Part shown: positions 22,931 through 36,000 of the stretch, in pieces
Layout of the letters: each line of letters opens with the position of its first letter
Position numbering within the stretch: the stretch's first letter is position 1
NCBI GenBank assembly: GCA_907165275.2
Contig: OU015662.1
Coordinates: 1,991,501-2,055,500 of the forward strand
Length of the DNA stretch: 64,000 bases
From: Zygaena filipendulae
Lineage: Eukaryota > Arthropoda > Insecta > Lepidoptera > Zygaenidae
Direction of reading: 5' to 3'
The notes under the pieces: model-generated
Told to the model about the DNA's origin: nothing
Seen by the model: the letters and a program-made list of their open reading frames with translations, nothing else
The model's database searches: none
Position numbers and translations under genes: made by a program

Positions 22931-23237
22931 CTAGCTGTGCCCCGGTTTCACCCACGTTAATGTTGGAGATCCCGCGGCAATTCCGGGATAAAAAGTACCG
23001 TGTCCTTTTCTGTACCTCTGACAACGTGTAGTATGCAATAATTCTATTTCATCTGCGTTAATTTCGGAGATCCCGCGGGAATTCCGGAATAAAAGGTAGC
23101 CTATGTTCTTTTCCATGTCAAAGGCTAAATGCATGCCAAATTTTATCCAAATCCGTTCAGCCGTTTTTGCGTGATTGAGTAACAAACATCCAAACATCTA
23201 AACATCCACACTTTCACATTTATAATATTAAGTAGGA
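22931..23237 (-). mobile_element. Lep1-like Helitron with duplicated body
   Basis: Inverted terminus CTAGCTGTGCCCCGGTTTCA, and 5' end complement TTTATAATATTAAGTAGGA. The GATCCCGCGG/GTTAATTTCGGAGATCCCGC segment occurs twice, so the copy carries a partial internal tandem duplication. The ACATCCAAACATC motif is present only as a short run. Confidence 0.82.
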
Positions 23238-23262
23238 TGTATAGCACGTATTAGGTACCACA

Positions 23263-23505
23263 TATGGACATAGATAAGCCATAGTGTGTTAACCCACACT
23301 GGAGAAATTTTGAGTAAATCGTGTTTTAAAAGTAGGAGCGCCATTTTGTGTCAACGTTTTTTATGTTCAATATTTAATTACATATTTAAGCAATGTAATA
23401 AGGTAAACACATAATTAAAAAACGTTCCCTAACTCTCAATAAATCGTTCTGAATTAATGAGTTACTTTTGTGGGTTAACATGTTATTGCTTATCTGCGTC
23501 CATAT
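23263..23505. mobile_element. TA-flanked MITE family B, copy 1
   Basis: The inverted ends are TATGGACATAGATAAGC and GCTTATCTGCGTCCATA, with inner arms TGTGTTAACCCACA/TGTGGGTTAACATG. The element is about 243 bp and non-coding. Terminal TA is compatible with Tc1/mariner-type insertion. Confidence 0.85.
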
Positions 23506-25842
23506 GTACCTAGATACTTATTAAAAATCGTAAAAATAAATCGTCCAAACAACTTTCGCGTATGGAAATTTGCTGGAAACATCAGGTAAGTGGAGAATTC
23601 TAACTAATTCTTCTTAATAAAATTATCGGGTGTAGTACAGCGTTAAGTACGCGTACCGTAAGTTTTAATTGGATGTTGTGCATTATATATAGTATGTAGA
23701 TATAATTATTGAAGTCCACAAAGTTACTTAGTAGGTTTAATTTCTTGTTTGAAACGTGAAAATAACTTCGATAATGATAAATCTCTGGAAATATTTGATG
23801 TCTACTGAATTATATATAGCAAGGGCCTAGCTGAAGTACCAGGATTACATAAACACCCGCAAGGGTAACCTGTGCCCCCCAGATTGAAACGAATATTTTA
23901 CATGGGCTGGCTTTCACCAACCATTCTAAATTGTCTAGCCTAGCATTGAATAACTTAATGGACCACGAAATTGTTCGTCAAATGACACGAGGAGGGGGCG
24001 TAAATTCGATTCTATTACCTATTGAAATTAACAGTCTATTTTTTTTGTTTAATCGAGGGATGTATACCTACAGTTTCATAGGTGTCGGACGAAAATGAAT
24101 AAAACGGCTTATACCTACATAATGTAGGTAACTTGGAAACGGATCTAGTCAGTTCAAATAGGTTGTAATCCATCACACACGATGGGAACAAACAATAAGG
24201 GTTTTTAATCTGACGAATATATTACATATTTGCCTGAATGACGATGCCGCTTTTAAACAGATGAATTAGCTTTTACTATTTGCCGACCACTTAAAGTAGG
24301 TATAACTGCAGACTAACGGAAAATAACTCGTTGGTTTTGATTATCAACCCATAGCAGTAGAAAGCCACATAATAAAAAAGATGTGAGTAAATAGCAACAC
24401 GGTATAGCACCATAAATTTCCAGCATGTAGAGACGCTTCCGATAAAAAAGCATGTAACTTTTGTAGCCACAAACGAATAGCATGAAAAGATTGTTTCCCC
24501 GCTCGAGCATCGCCTTATCAATCACCAGCGAGCGGTGGAATGTCGGTGTAGGTTGAGAATCAATCACAGAGCTGCAAAGGCGCGGAAGCTAACGGATAGC
24601 CCGCCAGCTAATGTATCGGAAAATTGAAAAGTTACACGGCATAGAAACTAGAATTTTTCTAGTGACTAACCGAAAATTGTGCACTCCTATTTTGTCAAAA
24701 TGTTAGTAACTGGGTTGGGGTTAGAGTTTCATCTTTTATCCCTTCCCAATGTTTAGCCAACGTTCGAAAACTCATTTTCGCAAGGAATTTAATTTGTTTT
24801 TCCTTTGTACTTTAAAATGTGTAATTTCTATGTTTGTAATTTTGCGACTTATCCAGAAAATACATATTATACCTACAATTTATAATGTCATTGATATTTT
24901 ATATATAACCGACTTTTATATTATTTTTTACTGTTATTTTACGATAGTGTTAAGTGCCTAACCAAGTAATTTACAGGAAAATGTAGTTTTTCATATGAGA
25001 ATAAAGGCTATTAAATAGAAGTTTAATTACAATTAACAACCCAATTACAAATAGGTACGCGTAATACCGAAGAGATTCAAAGCAAAATAGAGAAAGAGTC
25101 CAAGAGATATATACGATCTTATGAAAATATACGTTATTTCCCCTATTTTATCGCTAAAACAAATAAGTTTAGTACAAAGTTGTAGAGTTACAATAGGTAT
25201 TTCTCCATGCCTGTATTGCGCTTCTAGATTATCCTCGTTTTGTCACATAGAGAAAATATAAAAATAGAAAACTGAGAGTAGAGAACCACTATCAGCAGAA
25301 GAGATAAGAAAGAGGAATTGAAATTATCGATTTTAATATTCAATTGCTTTGGAATAGCACAAAGCTTTGAAGTGAAGCTTCTTTGGGTATACAAACGGTT
25401 TGTTTAAAAATTAAAATATTTTTATTTCTCTTATACATATACATACTGATACATACTTTTTTGAATAAAAAAAATTAAAAGGATACCTAAATGAAACTTA
25501 AAACCTAAATGCATGATGATGATTTATAAATTCCCAGTTTTGGGTATATAGTGGAAAATAGATTTGGGATGCCAGCAAAAGAAGTTTCGGGAAAGGTAGG
25601 TAGAGCCAGGTAGAGCATTTGTTCTAAGTCCCTTTGCAACCGCCTACGCATTGTCCTGTCTATAGTTAATTTATTTTCTCTATGAGCCCCTCAGCCAGGC
25701 TTTGTTGTGTGGTGGGGACTAGACATATCAAGGGTGACATCTAACTTATTACGAGGTTCTCAATATGTTTTTCTCAATAAAATTTCTGGCGGTAAAGTAT
25801 AAACACAAATAACAAATGTCAACATTAGCTGAGCTAATTTTA
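23506..25842. other. Gene-free AT-rich stretch
   Basis: I see no coding exon, tRNA or clear element here. Short frames at 24291-24567 (minus) and 24749-24961 (plus) lack coding character. Part of 24380-24620 is unrepeated and GC-richer. Confidence 0.45.
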
Positions 25843-26065
25843 CGGGCGTACTCAGATTCATTTAATGATTATTTTAAGTAAAGATTTTTTAAACAAAATT
25901 GCCGCAATCAGAGATGTTCATTAAATTAATGTTAATTGGCGTTTGACTAATTATGTCAAATTTAGTTAAGTGCCAATTAAATTTATTTTAATGAACGTCA
26001 CTGAGTATGGTAGTTTTGTTTTTAAAATCTTTACTCATTAACACGACTCTGAGTGCGGCCGTTAG
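25843..26065. mobile_element. Foldback MITE family A, copy 3
   Basis: Left end TTACGGGCGTACTCAGATTC and right end ACTCTGAGTGCGGCCGTTAG. The inner arms share TTGCCGCAATCAGAGATG and TTAATGTTAATTGGCG. A tRNA-SINE begins 20 bases beyond its right end. Confidence 0.85.
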
Positions 26066-26084
26066 ATGAATAATAATGAGTAAT

Positions 26085-26352
26085 GACGACCCGATTGGCG
26101 CAATGGTCACCATTCCTGCCCGCTAATCAAGAGGTTCCGGGTTCGATTCCCGGTGGGGGTGGACTTTGTTTGATGAACACAGGGTTCTATTTTCCAGTCT
26201 GGGTGTGTATATATATATCTATAGCATAATATATGTGTAATAATATGTGTAGTATATACCACGTTCGCTTGGTTTCCACGACGCAAGCTTATAGCTTAGT
26301 GTGGGATCAAGTAGATCTGTGTGTTGTGAAGTGGATTATCATTATTATTAAT
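26085..26352 (+). mobile_element. tRNA-derived SINE, near full length
   Basis: A tRNA-like head (GACCCGATTGGCGCAATGG, B box GGGTTCGATTCCCGG) is followed by an unrelated body with GGTTTCCACGACGCAAGC, GCTTAGTGTGGGATCAAG and a closing ATTATTATTA tail. The acceptor arms do not pair as in a working tRNA. Its 3' half recurs at 4737-4828. It is a retroposon without coding capacity. Confidence 0.85.
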
Positions 26353-27404
26353 TATATTTTGAGTACTATTTCTCAAGATTGTATTCTGCAACTTCGAGAA
26401 ATAGTTCTCAAAATTGTATTCTAAAACCAACTGTAGTATGGAATTTTTTTTCTGATGGTATCTTGGTATCTACCATCGAACGTGAATATGAAAAGTCAAT
26501 ATTCAAATATTTCGTCCGGGGGATATCAATAAAGCGGAAGAGCGGGTATCTTAGTCAGCTTGTTGAGTTGGCAGTAAAGACAGCTTCCGTCGTTATGCCA
26601 ACGTTTCCTTGGAGCTTAAGCGGTTCGCTTTTTTCTTACTTAGTTTTGCTTATTTTACATATTTTTTTCTTGTGTGTTATGAAGGAAGACTGAAGCATTT
26701 TGTAATCCTATTTGTATGTAGGTATACTTATTATAAAAATAGGTTATTAAATGTTGGTATGTACGTACTCTGTGAGTTCCAACCGTCGGTCCGCTTGCGA
26801 TAAAACTGTTGGATCGAATAGTGCGCATATCGAAGAAAAAAAAATATCAGCAGGCACGCAGCTAGTAACCTAAATATTTTTTTTTTTAAGTTTTTAAATG
26901 ACTTCCTACCAGTAAAATACACATATCTAATAATACTGTCGGTTGGAAGAAAAAAAAGCACAGCACAGAATAGATTCTCAAATAGTAGATAACGATTTTT
27001 TTTAATTAAGTACGTCACTTCATTTCCCTGTCACAATTACCCCGATCTTTCAACAGAACCACTTTGAGGTGTTTCAAGTTGGTCGGTTGCGTAGTTAAGG
27101 CGTGAAAGTGTAACATATAAACAAACAAACTGTAAATTCTAGACGGGGCTGCACCTGTCGAATACATACCGCTCGTATTAGTATGTAGCTCGCGACGACA
27201 CACTCAATTGACGTTTCCGATTGAGTGAACTCGACGCGAGACCTCTTCTAGAGTTGCTGCTCAAATGATATTTTTAAAAGGCTCCAAAAAAAAAAAGAAC
27301 CTTTATAGGTGCCCTGTACCAACGATTATATGTGTATAGAAGACTTTTTGGGAATCTACACGTTTTTTTCACGACATACGAAAACTTAGTAAGTACTCAT
27401 ATAA
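26353..27404. other. No gene seen
   Basis: Frames at 26379-26693 and 26731-27018 are AT-rich chance openings without motifs. No clear element ends were found. Confidence 0.4.
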
Positions 27405-27570
27405 AATACCAGCTGTCCCTCGCGGTTTTATCCGCGTTAATTTCGGAGTTTCCGCGGGAATTCCAGGATGTAAAGTACCCGATATCTTTTTCGGTTTATG
27501 CAAAATTTCGTGATTAGTAGTCGAGTGTGAAAAGATAACAGATAGATATTTTCGCTATTATAATACTAGT
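27405..27570 (-). mobile_element. Lep1-like Helitron remnant
   Basis: CAGCTGTCCCTCGCGGTTTT, ATCCGCGTTAATTTCGGAG and CGCGGGAATTCCAGGAT give the inverted 3' end. The 5' end is eroded (ATTATAATACTAGTATAG). Confidence 0.65.
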
Positions 27571-28320
27571 ATAGAATTAAGGTACCACAACGGGTTCTAT
27601 TTTTAAATTACACCAGCTGGTCGCTCTGCGGTTTTACACGCCACCATTTCTGAGTTTTGAAGAGATATATTACATACCTTACCGCTTAGTATAAATCTTT
27701 GTAACCTAGCTCTATGCTAAGCAATACTACAGAGAAAAGCAGCAAACAACAAACCCACAGAGAAAGTTGGTTTCAATATATCAGTGCTGCACTATTTCGT
27801 TAAAGGCAATAGAGGGGTTCCAACAGCTCTCTACTGATCGTCAAGTGTATAGAAATCGAATCACATACCCCTTGATTTCGTAGAGCACCCCTATAGAATA
27901 CAAATGATCCGTCGGCCCATTATCGATCCACTAAGGTTTTACTGCTCTAACGGGGTATAATCAAAAAAATAAGCCCCAAACCATCTATTTACTATGAACA
28001 GACATAATTCCACAGAGGAAAAGAAAAGAAACCAATACACGAACGCCATAAACTCGTCTCTATTTCACGTGTAGATTATTTATGTCGCTAATAAAGTAGG
28101 TGCTTTCTCGGCATATTATGGTTTCAATAATAAAACTAATTTTATTAGTCGTTATTCTTTTAACTTTTACTAGTTGTTAGACATTTTTACTTTTTAACAG
28201 TTAGTCTACGTTAAAATATCATTTTTCCCAACAGTTATTTAAATATCAAACAGAATTGTAATATTTTGTACTGATACCAAGCAATTAGATAAATATGTGT
28301 AGAGCAAGCAAATTAAAGAA
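27571..28320. other. Gene-free stretch; unrepeated block near 27.8-28.0 kb
   Basis: The stretch at about 27815-27990 is of balanced composition (CCGTCGGCCCATTATCGATC, ACTGCTCTAACGGGGTATAA) and has no match elsewhere in the window. The rest is AT-rich and featureless. Confidence 0.35.
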
Positions 28321-28427
28321 AGATGATTTAGTTACAGAATAAAATATTGGAAATTAATGACAGATGATTTAGTTACAGAATAAAATATTGGAAATTAATG
28401 ACAGATGATTTAGTTACAGAATAAAAA
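28321..28427. repeat. Tandem repeat, 41 bp unit, 2.6 copies
   Basis: The unit begins AGATGATTTAGTTACAGAAT and ends TTGGAAATTAATGAC. Two full copies (28321-28361 and 28362-28402) appear identical, followed by about 25 bases of a third. Identity this high suggests a recent duplication. Confidence 0.93.
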
Positions 28428-28524
28428 CATTGGTACCAACCTACTATAAAGAGGTTCTAGTATTTTGTATTTGAATATATTTTGCACTATTATTGAACAA
28501 ATGAGGAAACTATTTCGTACCTAA

Positions 28525-28855
28525 TAGCGATGAAAGCTCAGTGGTCGGTGCGTTCGGATCAAACACTACAAGGCGTAGATTCAAACTCCAACAATGAGCT
28601 TGAGTTATCGGTGAAGGAAAACATACCATAACCATAGCATGGTGGTAGGGCTCTTTCTTTCTCACCACCTTCAAGTTGTAAATCTGTCGCCGAGCACATA
28701 ACGGTGTAATCCGGCAGCCTCACTTGAAAGTGATTTGCCATTCCCAGTCCAACGGCAACGCAACTTCTGGTGTTGCAAATGTCCATGGGCGGCGGCAATC
28801 CCTTACCATCAGGTGTCCCACCTACCCGTTTGCCCCCTGTGACATAAAAAAAAAC
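28525..28855. repeat. Composite retroposon with GGTGAAGGAAAACAT
   Basis: A diverged tRNA-like head (GAAAGCTCAGTGGTCGGTG) leads into GGTGAAGGAAAACATACC. It ends in a block with ACCATCAGGTGTCCCACC and TTTGCCCCCTGTGACATAAA, the complement of the 6378-6650 repeat. It resembles known lepidopteran SINEs fused to, or interrupted by, that repeat. Confidence 0.6.
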
Positions 28856-29179
28856 CTTTCTTCTAAATCTTCCATAATTACATCGGCAATAGATTACCGT
28901 CCCGCATAATAAATGTTTATTTCTATTCCACGTGTTGCGATAAATATTTAATGTAACATTCCATTTGTAATTTCTCTTCTCTAGTGTGCGAGTTTTATTG
29001 GCGCTTTGTGGACTCCCATAAAAGTTAGTTCACTTTACTGGATGGAAATAAAGCAGGGTTTCGCTACACTCGCTTTGATTACACAAGATATTAAAACACC
29101 ATAAAAGTGTAAAATAGTTTTTTAATTACAACAGCTAATGTCTACTGTAATTAAGAAATAATCAAGTCGTAATCCTACT

Positions 29180-29390
29180 TCCTACTAATATTATTAATGT
29201 GAAAGTGTGGATGTTTGGATGTTTGGATGTTTGGATGTTTGGATGTTTGTTACTCAATTACGCAAAAACGATTGAACGGATTTGGATGAAATTTGGCATG
29301 CACGTTTTCAGGGGTACAGAGAAGGACATATCCCGGAATTCCCGCGGGAACTCCGAAATTATCGCGGGTGAAACCACGGGGCACAGCTAG
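29180..29390 (+). mobile_element. Complete Lep1-like Helitron with GTTTGGAT microsatellite
   Basis: Starts near TCCTACTAATATTATTAATG and ends GGGGCACAGCTAG followed by T. It contains about five GGATGTTT units at 29209-29249 and the standard GATTTGGATGAAATTTGGC, CGCGGGAACTCCGAAATTA order. Confidence 0.88.
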
Positions 29391-29604
29391 TAGGTATTAT
29401 AATAAAATTAAAATGAACTGTGCTCTTGTATTTATAGCAGAAAAGATGATTTGTCAATGACGTCTCTTTGTTTGTCTCTTAAATACTCTAAGGTTCCATA
29501 AGCTTGTTACAGAATTTTCAGGTGGACAAACAAACTTTTAATTAAGTGAGTTTTATATTAAAAGTAAAACATAAATCCAAATTCGAATTAGGTACAAAGG
29601 AAAG

Positions 29605-29878
29605 GTTGTTCATTAAATTAATTTTAATTGGCATTTAACTAATTAAGTTAAATTTAGTTCAATGTCAGTTAACATTAATTTAATTGACGTCTCTGAGTGC
29701 GGCAATTTGGTTTATAAAATTTTTACCTACTTAAAATTAGAATAGAATAGAATAGAATAGAAAAAAGTTTATTTGATACCAAAAAGATAAAATAAGTACA
29801 ACTGTGAGTCTTAAACTAGAATAGTTGGTACCAAAATGGCTACCACTTAAAATGACTCTGAGTGCGACCGTTAGGCAC
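29605..29878. mobile_element. Foldback MITE family A, copy 4, interrupted
   Basis: The right end GACTCTGAGTGCGACCGTTAG and inner arms (TTAATTTTAATTGGCATTTA, TCTGAGTGCGGCAATTTGG) identify the family. The left terminus is eroded. A retroposon tail at about 29739-29856 is inserted in the right arm. Confidence 0.72.
29739..29856 (-). repeat. Retroposon tail with AATAG repeats inside a MITE
   Basis: Four AATAG units are followed by AAAAAAGTTTATTTGATACC and TAAGTACAACTGTGAGTC. Read on the minus strand it ends in a CTATT-repeat tail, as some LINE/SINE copies do. Confidence 0.6.
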
Positions 29879-30036
29879 AAACATTGCTTTAAAGATCAAT
29901 GGTTACGAGAGCTTGTCTTTCAGTAAAATTACAACACCGCGATCGAACATAATCGAAAGGACAATAAAAAATTCAGTGGGTTGGTTTTCGAAATATTATT
30001 TTTGTTTTCTTTCCAAAGAAAAGTAAAAAGATATAA

Positions 30037-33000
30037 TTAATTCATATAATCGTTTAAATATGCGCAAGAGTTGACGTCGCCGCATTGCGCCTCGTCTCTG
30101 AGCGTCGGACATTCGCGCCCACCGTCCTTTTTATGCCTCAACACGCTTCTGTAACGGTATTTGTCGCCCAAACCGCAGGTCACAGAGCAGGAACTCCATT
30201 CACTCCATTCGGAAACTAAGCAGTCGTTAGCTGTAAACAAAAAACGAAAAAAATATAACAAAAGAACAGTCAACAAAACGCTGGATTTCTTCCATGCATA
30301 GGTTTGTTTTCTCTTTGCGAAGACGCAATAAATGAAGTATCTAATTTTCTCCTTTAACATATACGAATGCCTTTCGGCAATAGAGATTAAAAGGCAAAAT
30401 TATATTATATTAGAATTTAAGTTTTACTTTAGAATAACCTTACAGATTTTAAGGTTTAGGGAAAACTTAAAAGCTTTTACAAGGGTTGGATTAAAAGACA
30501 AGGGTTCGAACTTTGTACACAGTTCGAAAAACGAATCCGAATAGTAGAAACTAGAGTACAACATTATTGAAATAGTACATTGTTATCCTAGGGGTGAAAG
30601 TAACTTATCTAGTCCCGAGAGGGGGTTTGGCCAATAGATCGAGGGACTAAATAAGTCTTTCTCCCGAGGATAACACTGTGCTTTTCATTACGAATGCAAG
30701 GAAAGTCAAAATAAAAACAGGAATTAGCCAAAGAAAAAAATGAGTGAATTTTATTTTACATAAATCAACCATTAGGTGTGCTGCTGGCCAGTAAGTATGC
30801 CCCCTATGACATAAAAAAAAAACTTGAAATTCTGCAGTATCCAGCTGTCAGTTGAAAGCGATTCTCCCTAGGGCTGAAAAGTGTTACTTTCAACCCGCTT
30901 CTCAGGCAACTTCAGACCTACTTTCCGAGTATGAGTAATGAAAAATATATATATTCTTACGTTGAATTTTATTAACAGCATGATGGAGTCTCGATCTGAA
31001 ATGCCTGGGCAGATGTTTCCCCAGCCCCAACTTCCGACCCTGCGCCACAGCCAACACTACGTCATCCATATTCTCTAAATTGTCTTTCTTCCAACCTTCA
31101 GTTCTGAAATTCACAATACATTGTTACATTACTAATCACACAAGTCCTACTATCCTACTAAAATTATAAATGTGAAAGTGTGGATGTTTAGATGTCTGGA
31201 TGTTTGGATGTTTGTTACTCAATCTCGCAAAAACGGCTGAATGGATTTGGATGAAATTTGGCATGCACGTTTTCAGGGATACAGAGAAGGGCATAGGGTA
31301 CTAATTATCTCGGAATTCCCGCGGGAACTCCGAAATTACCGCGGATGAAACAGCGTGGCACAGCTAGTATAAGTGTTTTTGGTAATATTCCTGCAGAAAT
31401 TAAAACTTGACAACAAATTAAGTAGATAGATCCGTAGATACCTACAAGAATTGACAAAAGTTATGTTTATTAATTAAAGTTACCTTTGTCACCTGTTTTA
31501 CTAGACTATGTATTTTCGTTCTTATTCTGGTAATAATCCCTACTAATATTGGACGCAGATAAGCAATAACATGTTAACCCACAAAATTAAGTTATCTATT
31601 TAGAACAATTTATTGAGAGTTAGGGAACGTTTTTTAATTATGCGTTTACCTTATTACATCGTTTAATTATGTAATTAAATATTGAACACAAAAAATGTTG
31701 ACAGAAAATGGCGCTATAATTTTAAAACACGATTTACTCAAAATTTCTCCAGTGTGGGTTAACACACTATTGCTTATCTATATCCTATTATAAATGCGAA
31801 AGTAACTCTGTTCTTCTGTTACGCTTTCACACCTCAGTGGCTCAACGGATCATCATGAAATTTAGCATATAAGCTGTCAGGGATATAGAAAAAGACATAC
31901 GGTACTTTTTATCCCGGAATTCCCGCAGGAACTGCGAAGTTAACGCGGGTGAAACTGCCTAAAATTTTGCATAGTACACGTTGTCAGGAGTGCAGAAAAG
32001 GATATAGAGTACGTTTATCCCGGAATTCCAGCAGGAACTCCGAAATCACCACGGGTGAAACCGCGGGGATCAGCTAGTGAAGAATATTTGATTTAATTTC
32101 AAGCTACTTACGTAACCTTAGGCGCTTTTGTAACTACAATGGCATTGTTCTTGGGTATGTTAGGGCCTGGAGTACCGACTGGATCCTCTTCCAAGTCTAT
32201 AAGCCTCGCAAGGCTGCTCTTCGTTGTATACATATAATCAGCGTCATCGTCGTTCGAAAGCTGATTGTTTTGATGCCGTTGTTCCTTCGAGTCTAGTTTC
32301 TCTAACAATTCCTGTCTTGCCAGTTCGTTGAGATCTATTGTTGAGTATTCCTTGATCTAGGTATGTAAAATGAATAAAACTCTTATTAGAAAATATATAT
32401 GACAATTTTGTTGTTTATTGATAGATGAATAAAGACTAGCTTTTCTTTTACTTTTACGTTGGTTACTAAAAACCCTGTAAAGTAGAGCTCATATGCCAAT
32501 TCAAATAATTGTAATGGTATTTTATGTATACATATTTGTAATATTCTACCCTTTTCACCGTCTTAGCGACTGAATTTACAAAAAAATTTTTTTTTTAGAT
32601 TGCTCTTAATCGCTTTCCTAGATATAGGTAGATCAAAAGAAGTCTTGTGAAAAATTTCAAGTTTCTAGACCATTTAGTTTATCCATTGATCAGCGATCAG
32701 CCAGTCAGGACATACGGTGACCGAATTGATGTCGTCAGGAAATATAACTAAAATACGGATCAAAGCAACCTTCTGCCTATACGCAGTACCGTAATCATGA
32801 TTTTACACAATAGATAATAATTTAATTAACCACGTAAAGCCTGTTACGGCGTGTCGACGCTGATGTCCGATAGAGCATAATAATCGTATATGTACACTCC
32901 AGTAAACACAGATTACATTACAAGGGATCACCTGTCAGGCAGAAAAGGGACCTCCTCATAACGATGTTATAGTTTTATGAGCGTACCTAACCCGTAATGT

Positions 33001-36000
33001 AGTTAAGCAACGTGTGAGTGTGACTCTTAATAGGGTTGACCTTTTGCGACGCCTACGCGGTTATTGTTAAAAAAAAAAACCGACCAAGTGCGAGTCGAAC
33101 ACGCGCACGAAGGGTTCCATACTATTTATCTATAAAAACGGCCAAAAAAATCATGTCTGTTGTATAGGAACCCCCCTTAAATATTTGTTTTATTTTAATT
33201 TCATTAGGTAACTAATTATTCTGTGAATACTTCAATCATTTACCTCTTGCCGTTATCAATATCAAGCAAAAACGAGCAAAAAATCACATGGGAGCCTCCT
33301 TAAATATTTATTTTATTCTGTTTTTTAGTATTTATTTATATTTATAGCGGCAACAGAAATACATGATCTGTCAAGTTACATCTGACAGACGTACAGACGG
33401 ACGGACGGACGGACAGCGAAGTCTTAATAAGGTTCCGTTTTATTTGGGTACGGAACCCTAAAAAACGAGATAATCCTTTTTAATAAAGCAACTGCCACAT
33501 GTAAAACGTGCCTAAGTACTTTCATGTATTACAAACAAATTGATATTCAAAATACGTTACCTAATCTGGTAAAGGATTTCGTTCTATCATAAAATCATTT
33601 TAGGAAAAAAGGTTATTTTTATGTTTACATTTAAATTAACACATCATATTTCTTTTGGCGAGACGATGTTTCACGATAAGATTCCATGATGGAATTCCGA
33701 AATTCATGCGAGTGCCACCAACCACCGGGAACAACTAGAAGTTTAAATATGGAAAATCCGAAAACACATGCTTTTTAAGTAAAACTAATTACAAAATGCA
33801 AAATAATCATGCAGTCTTATTGTTAGCATTTCATGTGACTAAAGCGTGTCTTACCAGCGCACTCAGAGTCGACTTTAATGGTTACTTAGTTAAGTATAGA
33901 TTTTTAAAATAAAACTGCCGCAATCAGACAAGTTTAATAAATTAATGTTAATAGGCATTTAACTAATTAAGTTACATCTCATTAAATGCTAACTAACATT
34001 AATTTACTGAACGTCTCTGACTGCGGCAGTTTTGTTTTAAAAATCTATACTTAACTAAGTAATCATTAAAGTCGACTCTGAGTGCGGCCGTTAGTGTCAT
34101 TTATAAGTATAACGATTGGACTACTTTTATAACCTGATAAGTCGATGATCTTGTCCACGTCATAGTCATGTAAAATTATGATAGTGTAAATATAATTGAT
34201 TCTAAACGACTGAAAAAATCAATTAATTTAGACATTTGGATGAGGGTGCAAGATAAAATTGAAAGGTCCTATTATGTGCATGCAGGTTAAGCTAATCCTA
34301 CTATCCTACTAATATTATAAACGCGAAAGTTTATAAGAATGTATGGATGGATATAGATGGATGTTTGTTACTCTTTCACGCAAAAACTACTATATGGATT
34401 TAAATGAAACTTTACAATAATATAGCTTATACACCAGATTAACACATAGGGTACTTTTTATCCCGGAATTCATGCGGGAACTCTGAAATTAACGCGGGTG
34501 AAACCGCGGGGCACAACTAGTCTGATGTATAAAAATCTTGTGTCACAGTGTTTGTTATCGAATTCCTCCGAAACGCCTAGACCGAGTTTTACGAAATTTT
34601 CTGCATATATTTGGCAGGTCTGAGAATAATAGGTCTTTTTTTTATGCCGATAGTGGTTCTTTTTGGACAAAATTTTGGTTTTTAGTTCCTGCGGAAATTC
34701 CGAAATTCACGCGGGTGAAGCCGCAGGGCTCAGCTAGTGATGATATATTTAACTAAAATAAAAAAAAAATATGTACCTACTTACAAATAATTTCTTTTAA
34801 ACATTTTTTTTATTAGAAATTAAACAAACAAGCAAAGCTTCGTGTTATACTAAAAAAGAAGAAAGAAAATATTATACCTACTTTAAGAAAGAAAATACAC
34901 ACAAAAGCGTTGCATTATTTTTTTTTCCAATTTGTACCTTCCTAAACTTTACTGTGGCAATTGGCGGTAGCTCTCTCTTGGTTGGATAATAAAATCCAGC
35001 AGATGGGTGATTGGGGAGCCTCGGCTTGTGCTTCGTGACTGGTTCGGGAGGCGACGTCTCCCATCGAGGCGCTGTGAATGTCAAACCACTAGCAGCTCCA
35101 GCGTCTAAAGGCTCCAACTGTGGAGTTTTAAAAGCAGAAAATTTGTTTAAAGAAGAAACCGTTGCGGAGATTCACCCGCGTTAGTTTCAGGATTCCCGCA
35201 GGAACTCCAAACTTCTTTCATTCTTCTTCTTCTTACAATAACAAACACAACAAAAAAGAATTAGTGAAATTGGTCCAGCCGTTCATGCGTGATGCGTGAT
35301 GCGTGATAACCAAGGGAGTTAGGGATTCATTTTTATATATAAACTAGCTGTCCCCCGCGATTTAATCCGTGGTAATCCCGCGGGAATTCCGGGATAAAAA
35401 CTATCCTATCTCTTAAGTTGGACCAAATACAACATAGTGACCAAATTTCATCATGATCGGTTCACTAGTTTCGGAGTCCATCGCAGACAAACAACGTGAC
35501 ACGTGATTTACATATATTACTAGCTGTCGCCCGCGGTTTCACCCGCGGTGATTTTGGAGTTCCCGCGGGAATTCCGGGATAAAAAATATCCTATCTTTTA
35601 AGTTGGACCATTTTATGAATGGTTACAAAATTTTATCAAAATCCGTTCAGTAGTTTCGGAGTCCATCGCGGACAAACAACGTGACACTTGATTTATATAT
35701 GGACATAGATAAGCAATAGTGTGTTAACCCACACTGGAGAAATTTTGAGTAAATCGTATTTTAAAAGTAAGAGCGCCATTTTGTATCAACAATTTTTATG
35801 TTCAATATTTAGTTACATATTTAAGCAATGTAATAAGGTAAACACATAATTAAAAAACGTTCCCTAACTCTCAATAAATCGTTCTGAATCAATAACTTAA
35901 TTTTGTGGGTTAACATGTTATTGCTTATCTGCGTCCATATATTAGATAAGATAGATACCTTCAGTTGCTGAGGGAACTTCATGCATACCTATCAAACAAG

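Noticed and set aside
26085..26160. A second tRNA gene
   Set aside because: The acceptor arms do not pair and the sequence runs on into a SINE body with an ATT tail; it is a retroposon head.
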